Assembly (NCBI RefSeq): GCF_963675165.1 | Contig: NC_087381.1 | Coordinates: forward strand, 1,612,001 to 1,676,000 | Direction: 5' to 3' | Length of the DNA: 64,000 nucleotides | From: Halichondria panicea | Lineage: Eukaryota > Porifera > Demospongiae > Suberitida > Halichondriidae | Shown here: positions 35,633 to 49,800 of the stretch, one piece after another | How the letters are laid out: the number at the start of each line of letters is the position of its first letter | Numbering within the stretch: position 1 is the first letter of the stretch | Notes under the pieces: model-generated | The model's input: the letters and a program-made list of their open reading frames with translations, nothing else | Databases searched by the model: none | What the model was told of the DNA's origin: nothing | Made by a program: the position numbers and the translations under genes

Positions 35633-38600
35633 ATACCCACACACACACACACACACAGCTCACTCGCAAACTGATGGAGACGTCAGATTAGCAGGGTTCG
35701 GAGCCAACCGATTACGAGGGAAACTGGAGATATTCTACAATGGGGAATGGGGGAGGGTGTGTGCCACGCCCACTACCATGATACGCACCAACACTTTTGA
35801 GTTGGATGCGGCCAACGTTGTGTGTCGACAGCTAGGGCTGGGGTTTGCCGTTAGCTACTCTTCGTACATCCACCTTCCAGAGCAAAGGTATTAATAGCTA
35901 ATATATTACTAACAGTGAAACCTGTCTCTCTATTGTGGTGTCCCTCAGAGGAGGTCGACACGAGTACCTCCATTAGGCTAAAATTGAGTTAATTAGTCAC
36001 ATGCAACAATGACTTTAACATTAAATTTTGCACGTGACCAAGCATGATCGAGGTACTTGTGTCGTACCTCCTCTGGGTGTCCCTATAAGCAGGCCACCCT
36101 CTATAATACAGCCAGGTTAATAGGCCTCAAAGTCTCCATAGCATGTGTTTGGACCTGTGTTAGCAGGCCACCCTCTATAATACAGCTAGCTTCCCATACA
36201 TTGTATTTACTGAGTAAGATGCGCTAATAATATAATATTTGGTTGGTGTAAGGAAGAAATTTTTGCCTGGTAATTAGTTGCCATACGTAGTACCACAGCA
36301 ATTTGTCATGGCTTGGCCGAGTATATCTAACAAACATTTTCTGGCAATCTTCTAAAACTGTTTTTATGCATACATGTATACAGGTGTACACAGGCTAGAC
36401 ATTTTGTGACACACTCTTGATGTGTTTGTTTAGTCTCCAGGGTGGGGGGTAGGTATGTCGTGCAAACACAACTATAACCCCCATAGCTGTGTAGTTGTCA
36501 GACACTGTTAGTCGAGTCCATTACTAGTAATGCCAAGATTCATAAAATAGGGACTTAGATGTTGTATACAGTATAGCACCAACCAATGCCCCACAATGAT
36601 AGCTGTTCAATATATATTCATATAACAGATACTTTAAATTTCATTATAGTGTATATACTGTCAAGGGCGTACATTATTGAGAAAAAGACATGCGGCTCAC
36701 TATTAGTCTAACCTGTGAGCTGTTACATAAAATGCCCTCTCTCTTTTTATATGCCCTGGTATCATATAGCTGCCAAACAAAATTTTCGAGGAAACTAACT
36801 ATTTCCCAGATTTTATTTAGAGGCTAGACATTCTAATAACCGGTAATCGTTTCTAGGCTCAATATTAATTATTGGTGAAAACCACGAAAATTATGCACCC
36901 TTGAAAATATTATGCTATACGATATTGCATACAAGGTTGACTAGATGTGCAGTGTACACATGGCATGCCAGTGCCAAGCTTCACTGTCTGTTTAATCATG
37001 CTTCCATTGTCATGGTTACAGGTCTCGCTTCGGAGGGGGGAGTGGTCCTATCCACCTGGACGGTGTGGTGTGCAGAGGAGGGGGGCAGCCTCACCTGCTG
37101 CGCTGTGACCACGGGACACTGGGACAGCCCTCCAGTGACTGCACTCATGACGATGATATCAGCGTGGAGTGCTGTGAGTTAGAACCTGTGATGGTGGCTT
37201 TGGTTGAATCTAGAGTGTTGATTGATTGTCAGTATGTAAAGAACTCTTATAATGTATGTGTTTGAAGTAGGAAAAAGTAGGTTTTGTAAACAATCACTGT
37301 AACGCCTTGGGTAGATCAAGCGGCTGTAATAACTGGTTAAACACAGACAGGTTGAAACACATGCTTAGGGGCCCACTGTACATGTATGTATTATCGCATG
37401 GCAATGATGTTAGTAGCCGGTGACCTGCTTTATAGGGTGACCACAACAGACATGTATCTTCACAAAACGAAGACTATTTATAGATCAGCATGTCCATTGT
37501 GAAGCGATTTTAATTTTGGATTCTACTACATGTGTTTTAGTTAGTACATGCAGCACATGCAATTGTGTCGCGAGCCACGCTGTCTCATGTTCCAGCTTTC
37601 TACCAGACTAAAAGTCTATATCTGTACATTCGAGTACAAATTTATTGCATAGCGATGTAATTACCAGGACCTGGTTTATCACGCACATGTACATGTATGT
37701 AATTACGTACGTCCATGTTTGGCATACCTCAAAGTCATTGTCTCTGATTCATTGTCTATTAACTATTGTATCAACTAACTGTTAGGTCATCGCTATTTCT
37801 GCACAGAATTGGAATTTTTGCAGCTATTACTGAGTTTACATATTAAATTAGCTTAATGCGTCAAAAATCTACCCACTAGTTACCGTTTCCATTGGTTACC
37901 TAGCGTGGAACTTCAAGAATGTGAACGTTTTTAATTGAACAGTTTGTCTTAAGCGGCGGATATATTTTTTGTTTTTCTCACCATCTCGTGGTGTATTTCT
38001 TGGCATATCTTCTACGCGTGTTTAATGATATTGGATATAATTGCCTCGTTAAGTTTCCCGAGTTCCTCCTAACAGCCTTTCAGGTGCAGCTTTGTTTTTG
38101 GTCATTAAGAGCCCTTACTAACAGTCTGTCTGTCTCTGTGTGTATAGCTAGTCACATAATGTGCACAAGTCCCTAACTCCAAGTACATGTATACGTGGGT
38201 GGGGGTTTCCCCACTTTCTACATGTAGATGCACTTTTCATGAGCCCACTACCGCGTTCAATAAACTATTCTACTACATGTTGTAACTTCCCAACCTAAAC
38301 TACTCAGCAATAGACTACCGTATAGCGGGAAATTTTCACTATTTGGTTCCATAGCCCTCTCCTTGTTTTTGGGTGCATGAAATACTGTAAAACATGTATT
38401 TTTTGTGTGGTTCTTTAAAGTGTAAGTATAATATTGCTACAGCGAGTGTACACAGTTTGCCTTGAGTGCAAATATTAAAGTGAAGAGAGACTGGTTGTCT
38501 AAGTACCACAGATAAAGATCTTGTACCTGCATGTTTCTTTCTCTTTGATGTGGTAAACATAACCCTTTGATCTCACTCCTACACAATGCTAGAGTGTGCA

Positions 38601-41600
38601 TTAGTAGGCCTCCATTCACTGCAGGAGGTGCTAACCACCATGCTCAAGTGTCAGAGCTTTTATCTAAACAACCTGGGAAGCCATTATCAAACCAACATCT
38701 TGTGGTGTGGTGTAATTAATAGCATAGCAACACTGTACACATGTGCCCCATTCACCTGTGTACACTGTCTTATGTAAACTCACCAAACCACTGCACATGT
38801 GTATAGAAAAGTGGCTACCTTGCACTATTAACACAGTACTAATAATACAAAGCTAATGGGTTCTCCCAGGATTTTGGGTCAGGCCCTACACTATAAACCA
38901 GGCTATTTAAGGTATACAAGAGTGACTATATATACCTATAAACCAGGGCTGGATAAGTGCATTTAAGGACACCACATGTCATCAGTATAATGTGTACTTA
39001 GGGCTCTAGTATTCATGGCACCATTAATGTATTATTAAGCATCGTTTATATTAGCTAAAGAAAGTAATAATTATATTGTGCTTGGTCACCCTGCTTCAGT
39101 ATACTGACTGTTTTCGTATACATGTACGTACAGTGATATTGTTAGATGCTTTTTTTTTAATTTACACACATAGTTCTAATTGCAAGTATACCGTATATCT
39201 TCTAATTTATCGGACAGCAAAAAATAATTATTTTGGAAATTGTCCGGGTATAATTGGAACAGACTTTTATAGAGCATGCGAAGTGTCCGGAATAATTAGA
39301 ACAAGCAAGCAGCTGCATGCGAGCTAGCTAAGTTTAATAGAACAGGGTACGACTGAATAGTTGCACTAGCTATCTAAAACTAGCTACTCAAAGGCTATCT
39401 AACTGCAGCACTCTAAGTCTCACTTGCCGTCTATGAATGGTAACTCAACTTTTCAAGGTATTGTCCGGATATTTAGAACAAATGTAATATTAAAGTACTG
39501 GAGTGTCCGTTGTATTAGAACAACGAAAATTGCCCAAAAGAGTGTCCGGGTAATTAGAAGTGTCCGATAAATTAGAAGATATACGGTATTATTATATCTG
39601 TACAATAATCTTTCTCCTAATAACAACTTGCTTGCTGCTTGTAAACAACAACATGTTGTACTGCTACAAGATTCTTACATGATTGTAGCAGTTGTTTACC
39701 CACAAGTACAAGCAAAGTACATCCATTATCATTTTTGTGGTCAATTGAACAACTTTTCCTGAGGAGCCAGCATTATGCCATGTGTTTGTGGTATCTGTAG
39801 AATACTTACAACTTGGACAAATCCATTTTTGTAGGCTTCAAACACTCTTTCCTCCGAATGTTATCTGAGCATCAACAGCATTGTATTGTGTGTGTAATTG
39901 TATAATGACAGTACAAGAATAAGATCGCAAAGACCTATACTAGTACATGTTGATCGCAAAAAGCATGTCAATTTTTCTGCTGGCTAGTTCCTTTGAAAAG
40001 GTTTTTCACTCACAAAATATACAGTGTATGTGAAACTAGAGTAATACATTATACAGTGATCAATCTACGAATTACATTATTAGAGACCGGCCATAAAATG
40101 AATGGTAGAAGCCTCCGTTGTTATACCCGGCCTGTCTTAACAATGTCCGAGTACGCTATAATGATCGCAAGCTCCCTAAACATTTTAGCTAGGAGGGGGG
40201 GGGATATTTCCCACGACCGCTGATCATGGGGGGAGGGCTCGGAATATCGTCCGGAATTCTTGTCATGTGACTGGCATGTTGTGAATAATTTTTGCTCGCT
40301 TAATGATGAGAGTTAGAAACCGAACGTACTTGTAGGAATTCATGGTATCCCTTTTTTTGACAAACTAACAGCCGGCGTGTGTAATTAACGACACGCTCGC
40401 AGTAATTGTCGTGTTGTTTTACGGCATATGGCTGTTGAGTAGGAGGCTTATTAAATTAGGATCTTACAGGGAAAATTGAATTATCGGATCTGGTAATTTT
40501 TTACGACAATATCTCCTATAGTTACCGTGAGATCGACTTAAAACTTAATTACCAATTACCGCTCGTTATATTGTTTGCACTTTTCTGCTTCTAACATGTA
40601 AATAATAAATAAACATCTTAATGACATGTATTATGTATTTTAGTCTTCACACGTTTTTTCTGCTGACAGATAATTCTCTGTTGCACATACACTGCGATTA
40701 AATCACAGCACTGACTTCATCCTACACAGCTGTTACATTAAGCTCCTTAGCAACAAGTAACTACATGTACATGTATGACAGTTGGCAGATTACTTCCTAT
40801 GAAACTTTAGAATAGCAACAAATATTCCCACATCAAACAAAAAAGGCAAACAGCTCGTGACTAACCACTTCCAGTGCTAAAAATCCCACTAGCTTTGAAT
40901 ATTGTGTTTTTAGTGCATCCATACATTGTGAGGTTGTATTGCCAGTGCAAGTATGTGTGAGGTTGATTTATGTAGTTCTTCCCTGCACTTGTATATGCAG
41001 TTTAGGTCATCAGCTAGCATACTACAATGCCATATATAATATATGTAGCCCTATATGCTTCTTTGTGACTGTATTTCCGCTATACTTGCTTTTATCTAGA
41101 CGCCATATTTGAGTGATTCTCGAGGAAATTGTGAGAACAATCGTAAATTATGGCAACGAAATCCTACACTCTGTTTACATGTATTTAGTGTAAATTTCCT
41201 GTCTTTCGCATTTTCACGCTCATTTCTACTTCTATATCTGGTTACCTTGCCAACCAACCTACGTACATGTATCATGCATGATGGCTATAATTATGATCAA
41301 AGTCGAAGTGGTTCTTAAACTTCGTGTGGTCAATATATGGATACTTGACCAGCAGCTCGTATAGAGTTCAAAGGTCATTCGTACAGTATAATTATAACTG
41401 TGCAATTATGCTCTCAATTTACATGTAGAGTAATTATTAAATTACACTATGAAGATATTTGACTGCACTTAGGTATGTTCCATCTTCACACAGAATAATG
41501 GCTGTGAATGTACAAACACACAGCGGATCTGTTACCCACACTGCATTAGTTTAAATTCAATTTAGCCCATTTTGGGGCGTTGAAATTTGATCGATTCTTG

Positions 41601-43373
41601 AATGACGGATAGTTTTACAATTGTCGTCCACTTGATGAGGTATGAAGAATGTTTCGTTTGATCCGATGTTTGCCTGAGCGTGACTGGGTTGGTGTCTGGT
41701 TACAATGCAATAAAACTGGTAGTGAAAGTTCGCACTTTGTGTCCTTTGAAGAACACGATTGGTCGGCTTTTACGTACGATCGTGTTCAACTTTCAGTACC
41801 AGTTTAGCTATATTGTAACCCTACACCAATCCGCTCACGCAAACATCGGATCAAACGTAATATTCACTTTTACGCACATGTACATGTACGTACAATCACA
41901 TGACAAGACTGCTCTCCTGACACGGATGGGTTGTTTGCTAGAACGTGCTTTTTAAATCATCTAGCAACGTCTATAGCGAGTAATTTTTTCATTTGATTTA
42001 AATATCGTTGTATTTCTGATTGAACCTCAGAGCACGATTGAAGAGATCATTGACCACCTTTACCTCCAGTGCAAGGAGCAGCCACGAAAGTAATATCCAC
42101 TGAGTGTCTAATATTGCTCAACCACGAATGTTTTTTACCCCTGGAAATTACCCGCTATACTGTCTTTCGTTAACATTGTCTCTCTGCAAAAAGCTACAAC
42201 GTAAGTAGATGGAGCTCTAGCTATAGTTTTAGTGATTACATAACACTTGATGAAAATGTTGATAATGCAGCAGTCTTTATAGTGTTACCTAGTGCTTGCT
42301 TGGCTTCTTAGTGTACAGTATGGTGTGATTCTCTGAGTGTGGTGGCTTTTAGCTAACTTATTGTGGTGACAGAAAATTGCAATTAGTTTTGATTGGACCT
42401 ACTCTAAGCATTATTAGATTGTAGAGAAATTATCGCCAGCTGGCATTCATGGGATACTTGAGTAGAGAGGGTCTTTCAACCAGCTGGCATTCATGGGATA
42501 CTTGAGTAGAGAGGGTCTTTCAACCGGAAGTAAACCAATTTTTGAGACACTACATTTTCGAGGTTTTTGAGGATTAATTGACCTCGAAAACAGAGCTTGC
42601 AGACATTGTTGATGATGTAAGCACATATCACATGATGTAGGCTTCACTTGTATACACATGGAAATTGCCACAAATGGACACAAACAACTTAATGCCGTTA
42701 TAATTATGCTATTAAACCACTTAACTGTTGTAATGTGTTGAATTTGTCAGTAGAACATATGGAATGTGTTGCATTGCATTCTCATGGACCCCCTACACAC
42801 ATTCCCACACAAACATTCTCGTCACTAACTTTCATAAATTCGGTTATTGTTCAGCACAATCTCGCGTATACATACATGTACATATACATGTAATATCGAT
42901 CCTCTCGCTGTACATGTATATCTGTCTTTGAACGCTGGGTCCATACAATATTGACACAGACCAATTATGAGTTGAAACGTCGTGTCTCTATTGTAATTGT
43001 TCATTTGTTTTTCCTAATGAAGTGTCTGGCCCAAACAATGCACTGGATGCGTGTGTTATAATTATACATTCTTCATAATATAGTAAAGTGTGTCTATTGT
43101 GGTCATCCTACATGTATAAGCAAGTCTCCCTCTATAATACAGCCAGGTTAATCGTCCAAAGTCTCTATAGCATGTGTTTGGACCTGTGTTAGCAGGTCAC
43201 CCTCTATAATACAGCCAGGTTAATGGGCCCTAAAGTCTCCATAGCATGTGTTTGTATATACCTGTGTTAGCAGGCCACCTCTTTATTGCATCCACTAGCT
43301 AGCTGTTTGTCAGTCTTAGGTGGTGTGACTTGAAGACAAATTTCTTATAATTATTAGGCCTTCCCTCCACACA

Positions 43374-43435
<62 letters not shown>

Positions 43436-46400
43436 CCGAGCTCCACGCTCCGTACAGTGGTGAGGTGAGACTGTCCGGAGGCTCCTCTGGTTTACTGGAG
43501 CTCTACTCGACGGGTCGGTGGGGGGCGGTCTGCTCAGAGGGGGGTTTCGGAGATTCACACGCCCACTCAGTGTGTCGACAACTCGGCTACACAGAAGCAA
43601 GTTCACAAAGGTGAGATAATTAATTTGCATTAAATTTGCTGAAAAATTGATTTTTCCACTGTAACTTTTTCAAGCAAAACTAGTCTAAAGTACTTTTTAT
43701 TTCGATATTCGGGATCCATTTGCAGAAATTGTACTGCAATAGAGATCAAGGTACTATTTTTCAGCATACGTGCCTGTTTTGGTTGTAGAGATACACTGCG
43801 TGTCTTGCTGAGTTTTTTCCTCTAGACAAAATCGCTTGGATATTGCACCTGTATATAGTACTAGCCCCCCACACTCGCACTGAAACCATCAAAAAGAGCG
43901 TTTTGTTTTGTGAGCTGTTGTATGCATACATGTAGAACAGATGGTATGGTGCTTATTTAAATATTGGATATTATAAACGAGGGTCTTCATCACACTAGTG
44001 GGTCTTTATGCATTCCTAGTGGGCAGCTGTACTTGTACGAATGGTGGGTAATCTCACAGTCGTGTGGACAACTACTAACCATCGTGGTCACGTAGCCACC
44101 AAAACACCTGCATGTGAGCTATTGCAATTAAGCTTAGCTAGCATTTTAAGAAGACCTGTACCGTATACATGTAGCGGGTTATTTTCGTATGGTGACAATT
44201 TTTCGCATTGTAGAGCATCATACGAAAGTTGAAACTACATATTGCAATAGCTGTACATGTACACAGAATACGAATTATTTAATTGGGCAGTTCATACAAA
44301 AATTTGCACCAACGAAAATCGGTACGTGATTTAGTGTAAAATTTTTTCATTGTTGGAAAACACGTTAGCCATTCGGGCATCAAACAGTACATGTACATCA
44401 TGCAGGGTTTGTTTTACAGGTGATTGTCAAGGTACAAGAGTAGGACATTTACTTAATTCTCAGCCCCTTTTAATTTTGTTTAGGTGCACTGTAGAGTGTC
44501 TAGTCTAGCCACATGTACATGTATGTGCTGAGAACATGCTATCAATAATTTGAACCCATAATTAAGTACGTGCCAAATTGAAGAATCCTCCCTAGGCTCC
44601 ATATATAATAAACATTCACTGTGGCATGTTTTACAGGCTGTTAACATCACCATGACTACTTTGTGTACGGCACTAGAATTATGTCAGTTTGGCTGAGCGT
44701 TGATTGATTAAAGACAATCGCTACTCCAGCGTATAATCGCCCTCATCCAAGTACATAATTAAAACACCCTTTTTGGAGGAGGCGTAATAATTGAAAGGAA
44801 TTGAAATTTAAGAAACACGATACAATTTTGCAGTGGCATGCATTAATAATGCGATTACAAAGTCTGGAATTTCGATCTAACAATAATAATTATATTAATT
44901 AGAAGATCTGTAGACACTATAGAGCGTTGTAGACACACACCTGTCAGTGGGCTATAGCCCCGGGTGGAGTTAGTCTGTCAGTACATGCTTGTCATATAAG
45001 TGAGTCAAAATCTCCCCCACACGCAATCACTTCAAAAATAGTGAGTGTATGTATCTGGCTGCTAGCAATGAAGGCAATGATCCAACCATTGTTATAAATT
45101 ATAGGAAAGTTTCTTCTAAGGTTTGTAAAGTACGACTAACAATCCTTCATAGTTAATACCTTTTAATCAAACACACACACACACACAGAGTGGTACCCTC
45201 CACAGACTACAGTGGCCTCTATTGGGACCTTGAGGGGGGGTCTCTGAGTGATGCCTCAGGGGAGGAGGCGTGTTTCACGACCAGTCTACAACAACTGCCC
45301 ACTGCATCCACAGCATCCGACTGCTCCCCGGTACACGTGCAGTGTGGTGAGTTACATAAGCATTGCAGTGCATGTGTATGTATGGATTACAGACCCTCAT
45401 TATGCCTTGGGGCGTAGCCGCATGAGGCATACGGTGAAGCTGTCCGTGTGTGTGTGTGTTCCATATAACGGTTGGCAGCAATGCGAATGGAACTATAGTC
45501 TTAGATTTTTACTCATTTTACAAAGACTGTACTTGAGCTATAATCAAGTTTATATCTGCAAGATATATGAATGGTGTGTACCAGTGGATACGCCAATTAG
45601 ACTATAATTAAAGCATTGACCCTTTACCAGTTTTCAATTAGCCCAAATGTGTGGGCGTTTGTTTACATTGCATTTACACTGGTAAAGGTCACCTTTTTCT
45701 AAAAATGAAATTGCATGTACACTGGTAAAGGGTCACCCTTCCATAAAGCGCAGCATTACTTTCATTTAACATTATTCTTTTGCAGTATACAGAGATGAGG
45801 ATGCAGCTGTACAGACTGGTGGAGATGCTTACCTTTGCACTCTGAACCCAGCGACCCCTTACGAAGGAAATGTGAGGCTAATAACCTCCGGGGACATTCT
45901 GACCGAGGGTCCAGTAGAAGTATTTTACGACGGACAATGGTCACAAGTTTGTTTTGACACTTTTTCAGTTTTCGACGCAGATGTCGTGTGTAAGCAGCTG
46001 AGATTTCCATCTGCCTTCAATTCATATGATGCAGGGTAAGTTGTACTAATACAGTGATGTATTCATGTGTTTATGTGTTTAGGGATCTAATAAAATTGTC
46101 TGTGGTTTTGGTTAGATTTTAGCCTGTTTTGTGTTTCAACAAAGTAATTATGAGACTGTACGATACTTCATTTGCATGCGTGTTCTCTCTCTTTTGCGAG
46201 TCTTTTGTTGGCGATCTATGCAAATTCAATTCGCAATCGAAAAAGTCTTACACTCGAAACACGGTATACTGTAGTTAACTTTTGCATTAGCTTCTGCAGT
46301 TATTAGCTGTGAAAATTACTCAGTACTAAAATGCTTTTGTTCTATGAAAGTTCAATGCATTTCTTAGGGTGGGCCAACTAGCTTGCTGTTACAGGAGTAG

Positions 46401-46790
46401 CCCTTAGATACCTCATACCCCCATACATGTTCTAACCTTGCTACTCCCCACGGATGCAGGGCTCTCTCCTCTGATGACACGGCAGTTAGTGTACTGTGTA
46501 ATGGAGTGGAGACTGATGTCAGAGACTGCACCACCACTGTCCTCAACTCCTCACAGTGCAGTTCACAAGGCGGAGCAGACTGTAAGTCGTAAAGAGTGGA
46601 ATTGTGAACTTGTAACATTTCATCATTGGGCCAGCAATTCTAGCTTTGCCTTTGGCAATTAAATGACCTGCACTACAAATCTTTACCTTCATTTTGTTGT
46701 CCAAGTTTAACTGGTACTTGAACCTATACACAAGCACACACACACGCACGCACACACACACACACGCACGCACACACACACACACACACG

Positions 46791-46843
<53 letters not shown>

Positions 46844-49800
46844 CCCTTACTCCTATCCATACTCTGAGATCTTCCTACTAGACGGTGCTGGACCAGCTGG
46901 TAACTTGTTCATCCACGGAGGGTGGGACCCCCAACCAGTGTGTGCTATTGGGTTCGGTCAAGCTGAAGCCGAGGTGGCTTGTAGGCAGATGGGGTACGAG
47001 GGAGCAGTGGCCGTGAGACACCAACCATAGTAAGTGTAGTTATAGTTTCATTGCACAAAAACAGTCCAATGACAAACAGTGTCTTAAAATTTAAATAATG
47101 CAATTTCGTACTCATTTGTACCGTATAACCGTATACCGGGACATTTTCTAGGCGCTTAGTTTTCAATTTTTCATGGGTTAGCAATCCTCTACAAAAAATA
47201 ATCTAACGGTGGACGTAACATGCATACATGTCAGTTTTGAAGCAATTCCACAAAAGCTAAAATTCCGTGCTGTACAATATTATGCGTGTACTGTAGCTGC
47301 ATGCATTGACTAACTAACTATGGTAACACATGCTCTGTAATTCCATGTATGAGTTTTTCATCCCAACTGCTCATGACTTCTCTCACCTCATGCTCCCTTG
47401 CAGCTATGGAGATGATCTGTTTACAATGGACGGTCAGTGTCTTGGTTCTGAGACTCACCTACTCAATTGTGTACAGCCTCCAGCAAACAGCAGTCAGTGC
47501 AACTCACTGGTCAGACTTCAGTGTGGTGAGTCCCCTAACTCTCTCTCTCGTATAGTATCAAATTGTACAGCATTAGCCATGATCTTTACCTCTACTATAC
47601 TTGTACTACTACTGCTGTTTTACTATTGCTGCGATAGATCAGTTTGCAAGTTACATAATTATACTGTTGGTAGGACCCAGTTATTGCAGTATCCTTGGGT
47701 TTGTTTTAGTTAAAAGCAAGCAAATTTCTTGATCAGCTGGGAAACATTTTTTTTACTGCTCTCCTTGTATACATAATATTCTAAACCCCCCCCCCCCCCC
47801 CACACACACACACACACACAGCCACAAGCCCGTCCTACTCCCCCTCCCTACGACTGGTGGGTGGTCCCATTTCCTCGCTAACCAATCAACCACTCTCTGG
47901 CAGACTTGAGGTCAACTTTGACGGTGTCTGGGGGGCTATAGGAAGTACTGGCTTTGACCATCTTTCGGCTCATGTGATCTGCACTCAACTAGGCTATGCC
48001 TCTGCAAGACAAGTATTCAACAGTTCTCGGTATGTGATTTTGGGGAGCATTCAGTCGTGGCCCACGCTAGGTATATTTTTTGGTAGTTCCCTGAAAATCA
48101 GTAATGACATGATTTGATGTACGTTATTCTTTATTCCAGGTTTGGTACTGGAATGGGACCCACCATCCTGGACCAAGTGCAATGCCGAGGCTCCGAATCG
48201 TCTCTGTTCCAATGTCCCTATTCCGTGGAGGTGGGAGAAACTCACGTCAGCAACAGTGTGGGCATTGAGTGCAGTAAGTCTCAGTGTGTACATCTACATG
48301 TACAAACTGCTGCATTTGAATTTGGCTTGAAAGAAAATAATAAAACACATTTTAGCTCTCAACAACTTCCTCTCTCTCTTACCAGAATACATTTTATGTA
48401 CCCTATACAAATACTATATATACTACATTGTAGCTCTATGTATTGAATGGAGACATTATTTAGTACAAGAATCGTTTTTTTCCCTATCACGCTAATCGTT
48501 CACCCCCTCCCCTCTTATAGGTGAACAGTTGGAGTTTGTTGATGGATCCCTAAGACTACTAAACAATAATAACACTGACGACACTTCGTCTGGTTCATTG
48601 GAGGTGTACACATATGGAGTGTGGATGAGTGTGTGTGGTGTGGGCTTCACCATGGAGACGGCTACCGTGGCTTGCTCACAGCTCGGCTTCATAGACGCTC
48701 TCAGTTACTGCACCGACTCATGGTGAGATAAATAACCAATTCAATGTCATTATTTGAAATAAACTGTTGCAATCTGCACGCAATTTAATTTCTTATCAAG
48801 TGGTATTTTAGATCTTGCTCAATATTTTACAGCCATTTTAAATAATTAGCTATAGAGAACGGCAACTCAAACCTGAGAAATGAAAGTTCTGATTCTTTCT
48901 TGCCCATCAGTGTGTTTCTAGTTTTGAATGCAGCTGCAATGTTCTTACTACATTTCCTGCTCTTCCCTCTGCAGTTTTGGTGAAGGTGGTGAATACGTGC
49001 ACCCTGTTGAGTACCAGTGTGGGGGGTCCGAGGGTTCGTTACAGGAGTGTGGGGGGTCAGTCCGTGTCAATACCCCCTGCAATGACTCAAGCAACATCGG
49101 CCTTGTCTGCAGTAAGTGCTACTTGCTGGAATCATGCATGGTGGCTGTACATTTGCCTTTAAATTGGGAAACATTTTTGTAGTTTTGAGGGCTATATAGA
49201 TTTCCTCTTAGCAATCTAACTAATGAATATTCATCACCTCTATAGGGAGACCTCCAACTATGAAAACCCCCATCATGACCACACCCACTGCTGCTATGGT
49301 AACACCGGACGCTATTCCTACCCCTACGGTTTCTACTATCATCCCTGGCCTGAGTGATACGTATTTCTATATTATCGTGGGTGTTGGAGGTTCGGCAGTG
49401 TGTGTGTTACTGATCGGATTTCTGGTGTGTTGCATCTGCTGTGTTGCTAGGAGACGTCAAAAGAGGCGTGGCACTTGGCGGTCATCCGTACACAATAATG
49501 GTAAGTCCTATACGATTACAAGCTAGGTTATAATATTATTCGTCAAGTGTATTATCTTAGTGTGCCCTAAATTGAGCGTGTAGTGCAATTTCATAACTTT
49601 CAGTGTCAAGCCACACCCACGCACACACACACACACACACACACACCCACACACACACAGGAACTCATCAAAATGGCCCTAGGCTAAGCAACAGTAATTC
49701 TCGATGGTCACACGAAAGAAACTCCAAACTAGCGATGGAGAAAGTCAGCGATTTTAACGATCCCCTGAACCCTGCTGAAATGAATGGCTTCACTCACACA

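Larger units (their letters stand above)
28851..35658. other. Large first intron of the SRCR gene
   Basis: 6.8 kb with no exon I can support. It contains a G-rich minisatellite, a cluster of CAGAGGAGGT-type inverted repeats, a 230-bp GT array, a CCGTATAGCGGG MITE, the second copy of the 17694 palindrome and a CA array at its acceptor. ORFs here are short or pure repeat. Confidence 0.6.
37174..43435. other. Third intron of the SRCR gene
   Basis: 6.3 kb between the two exons that end SRCR1 and begin SRCR2. It holds the full MITE at 39189-39588, a foldback at 41651-41865, a 44-bp direct repeat, the dispersed 80-bp repeats and the CA array at its 3' end. No other coding signal recognised. Confidence 0.6.
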
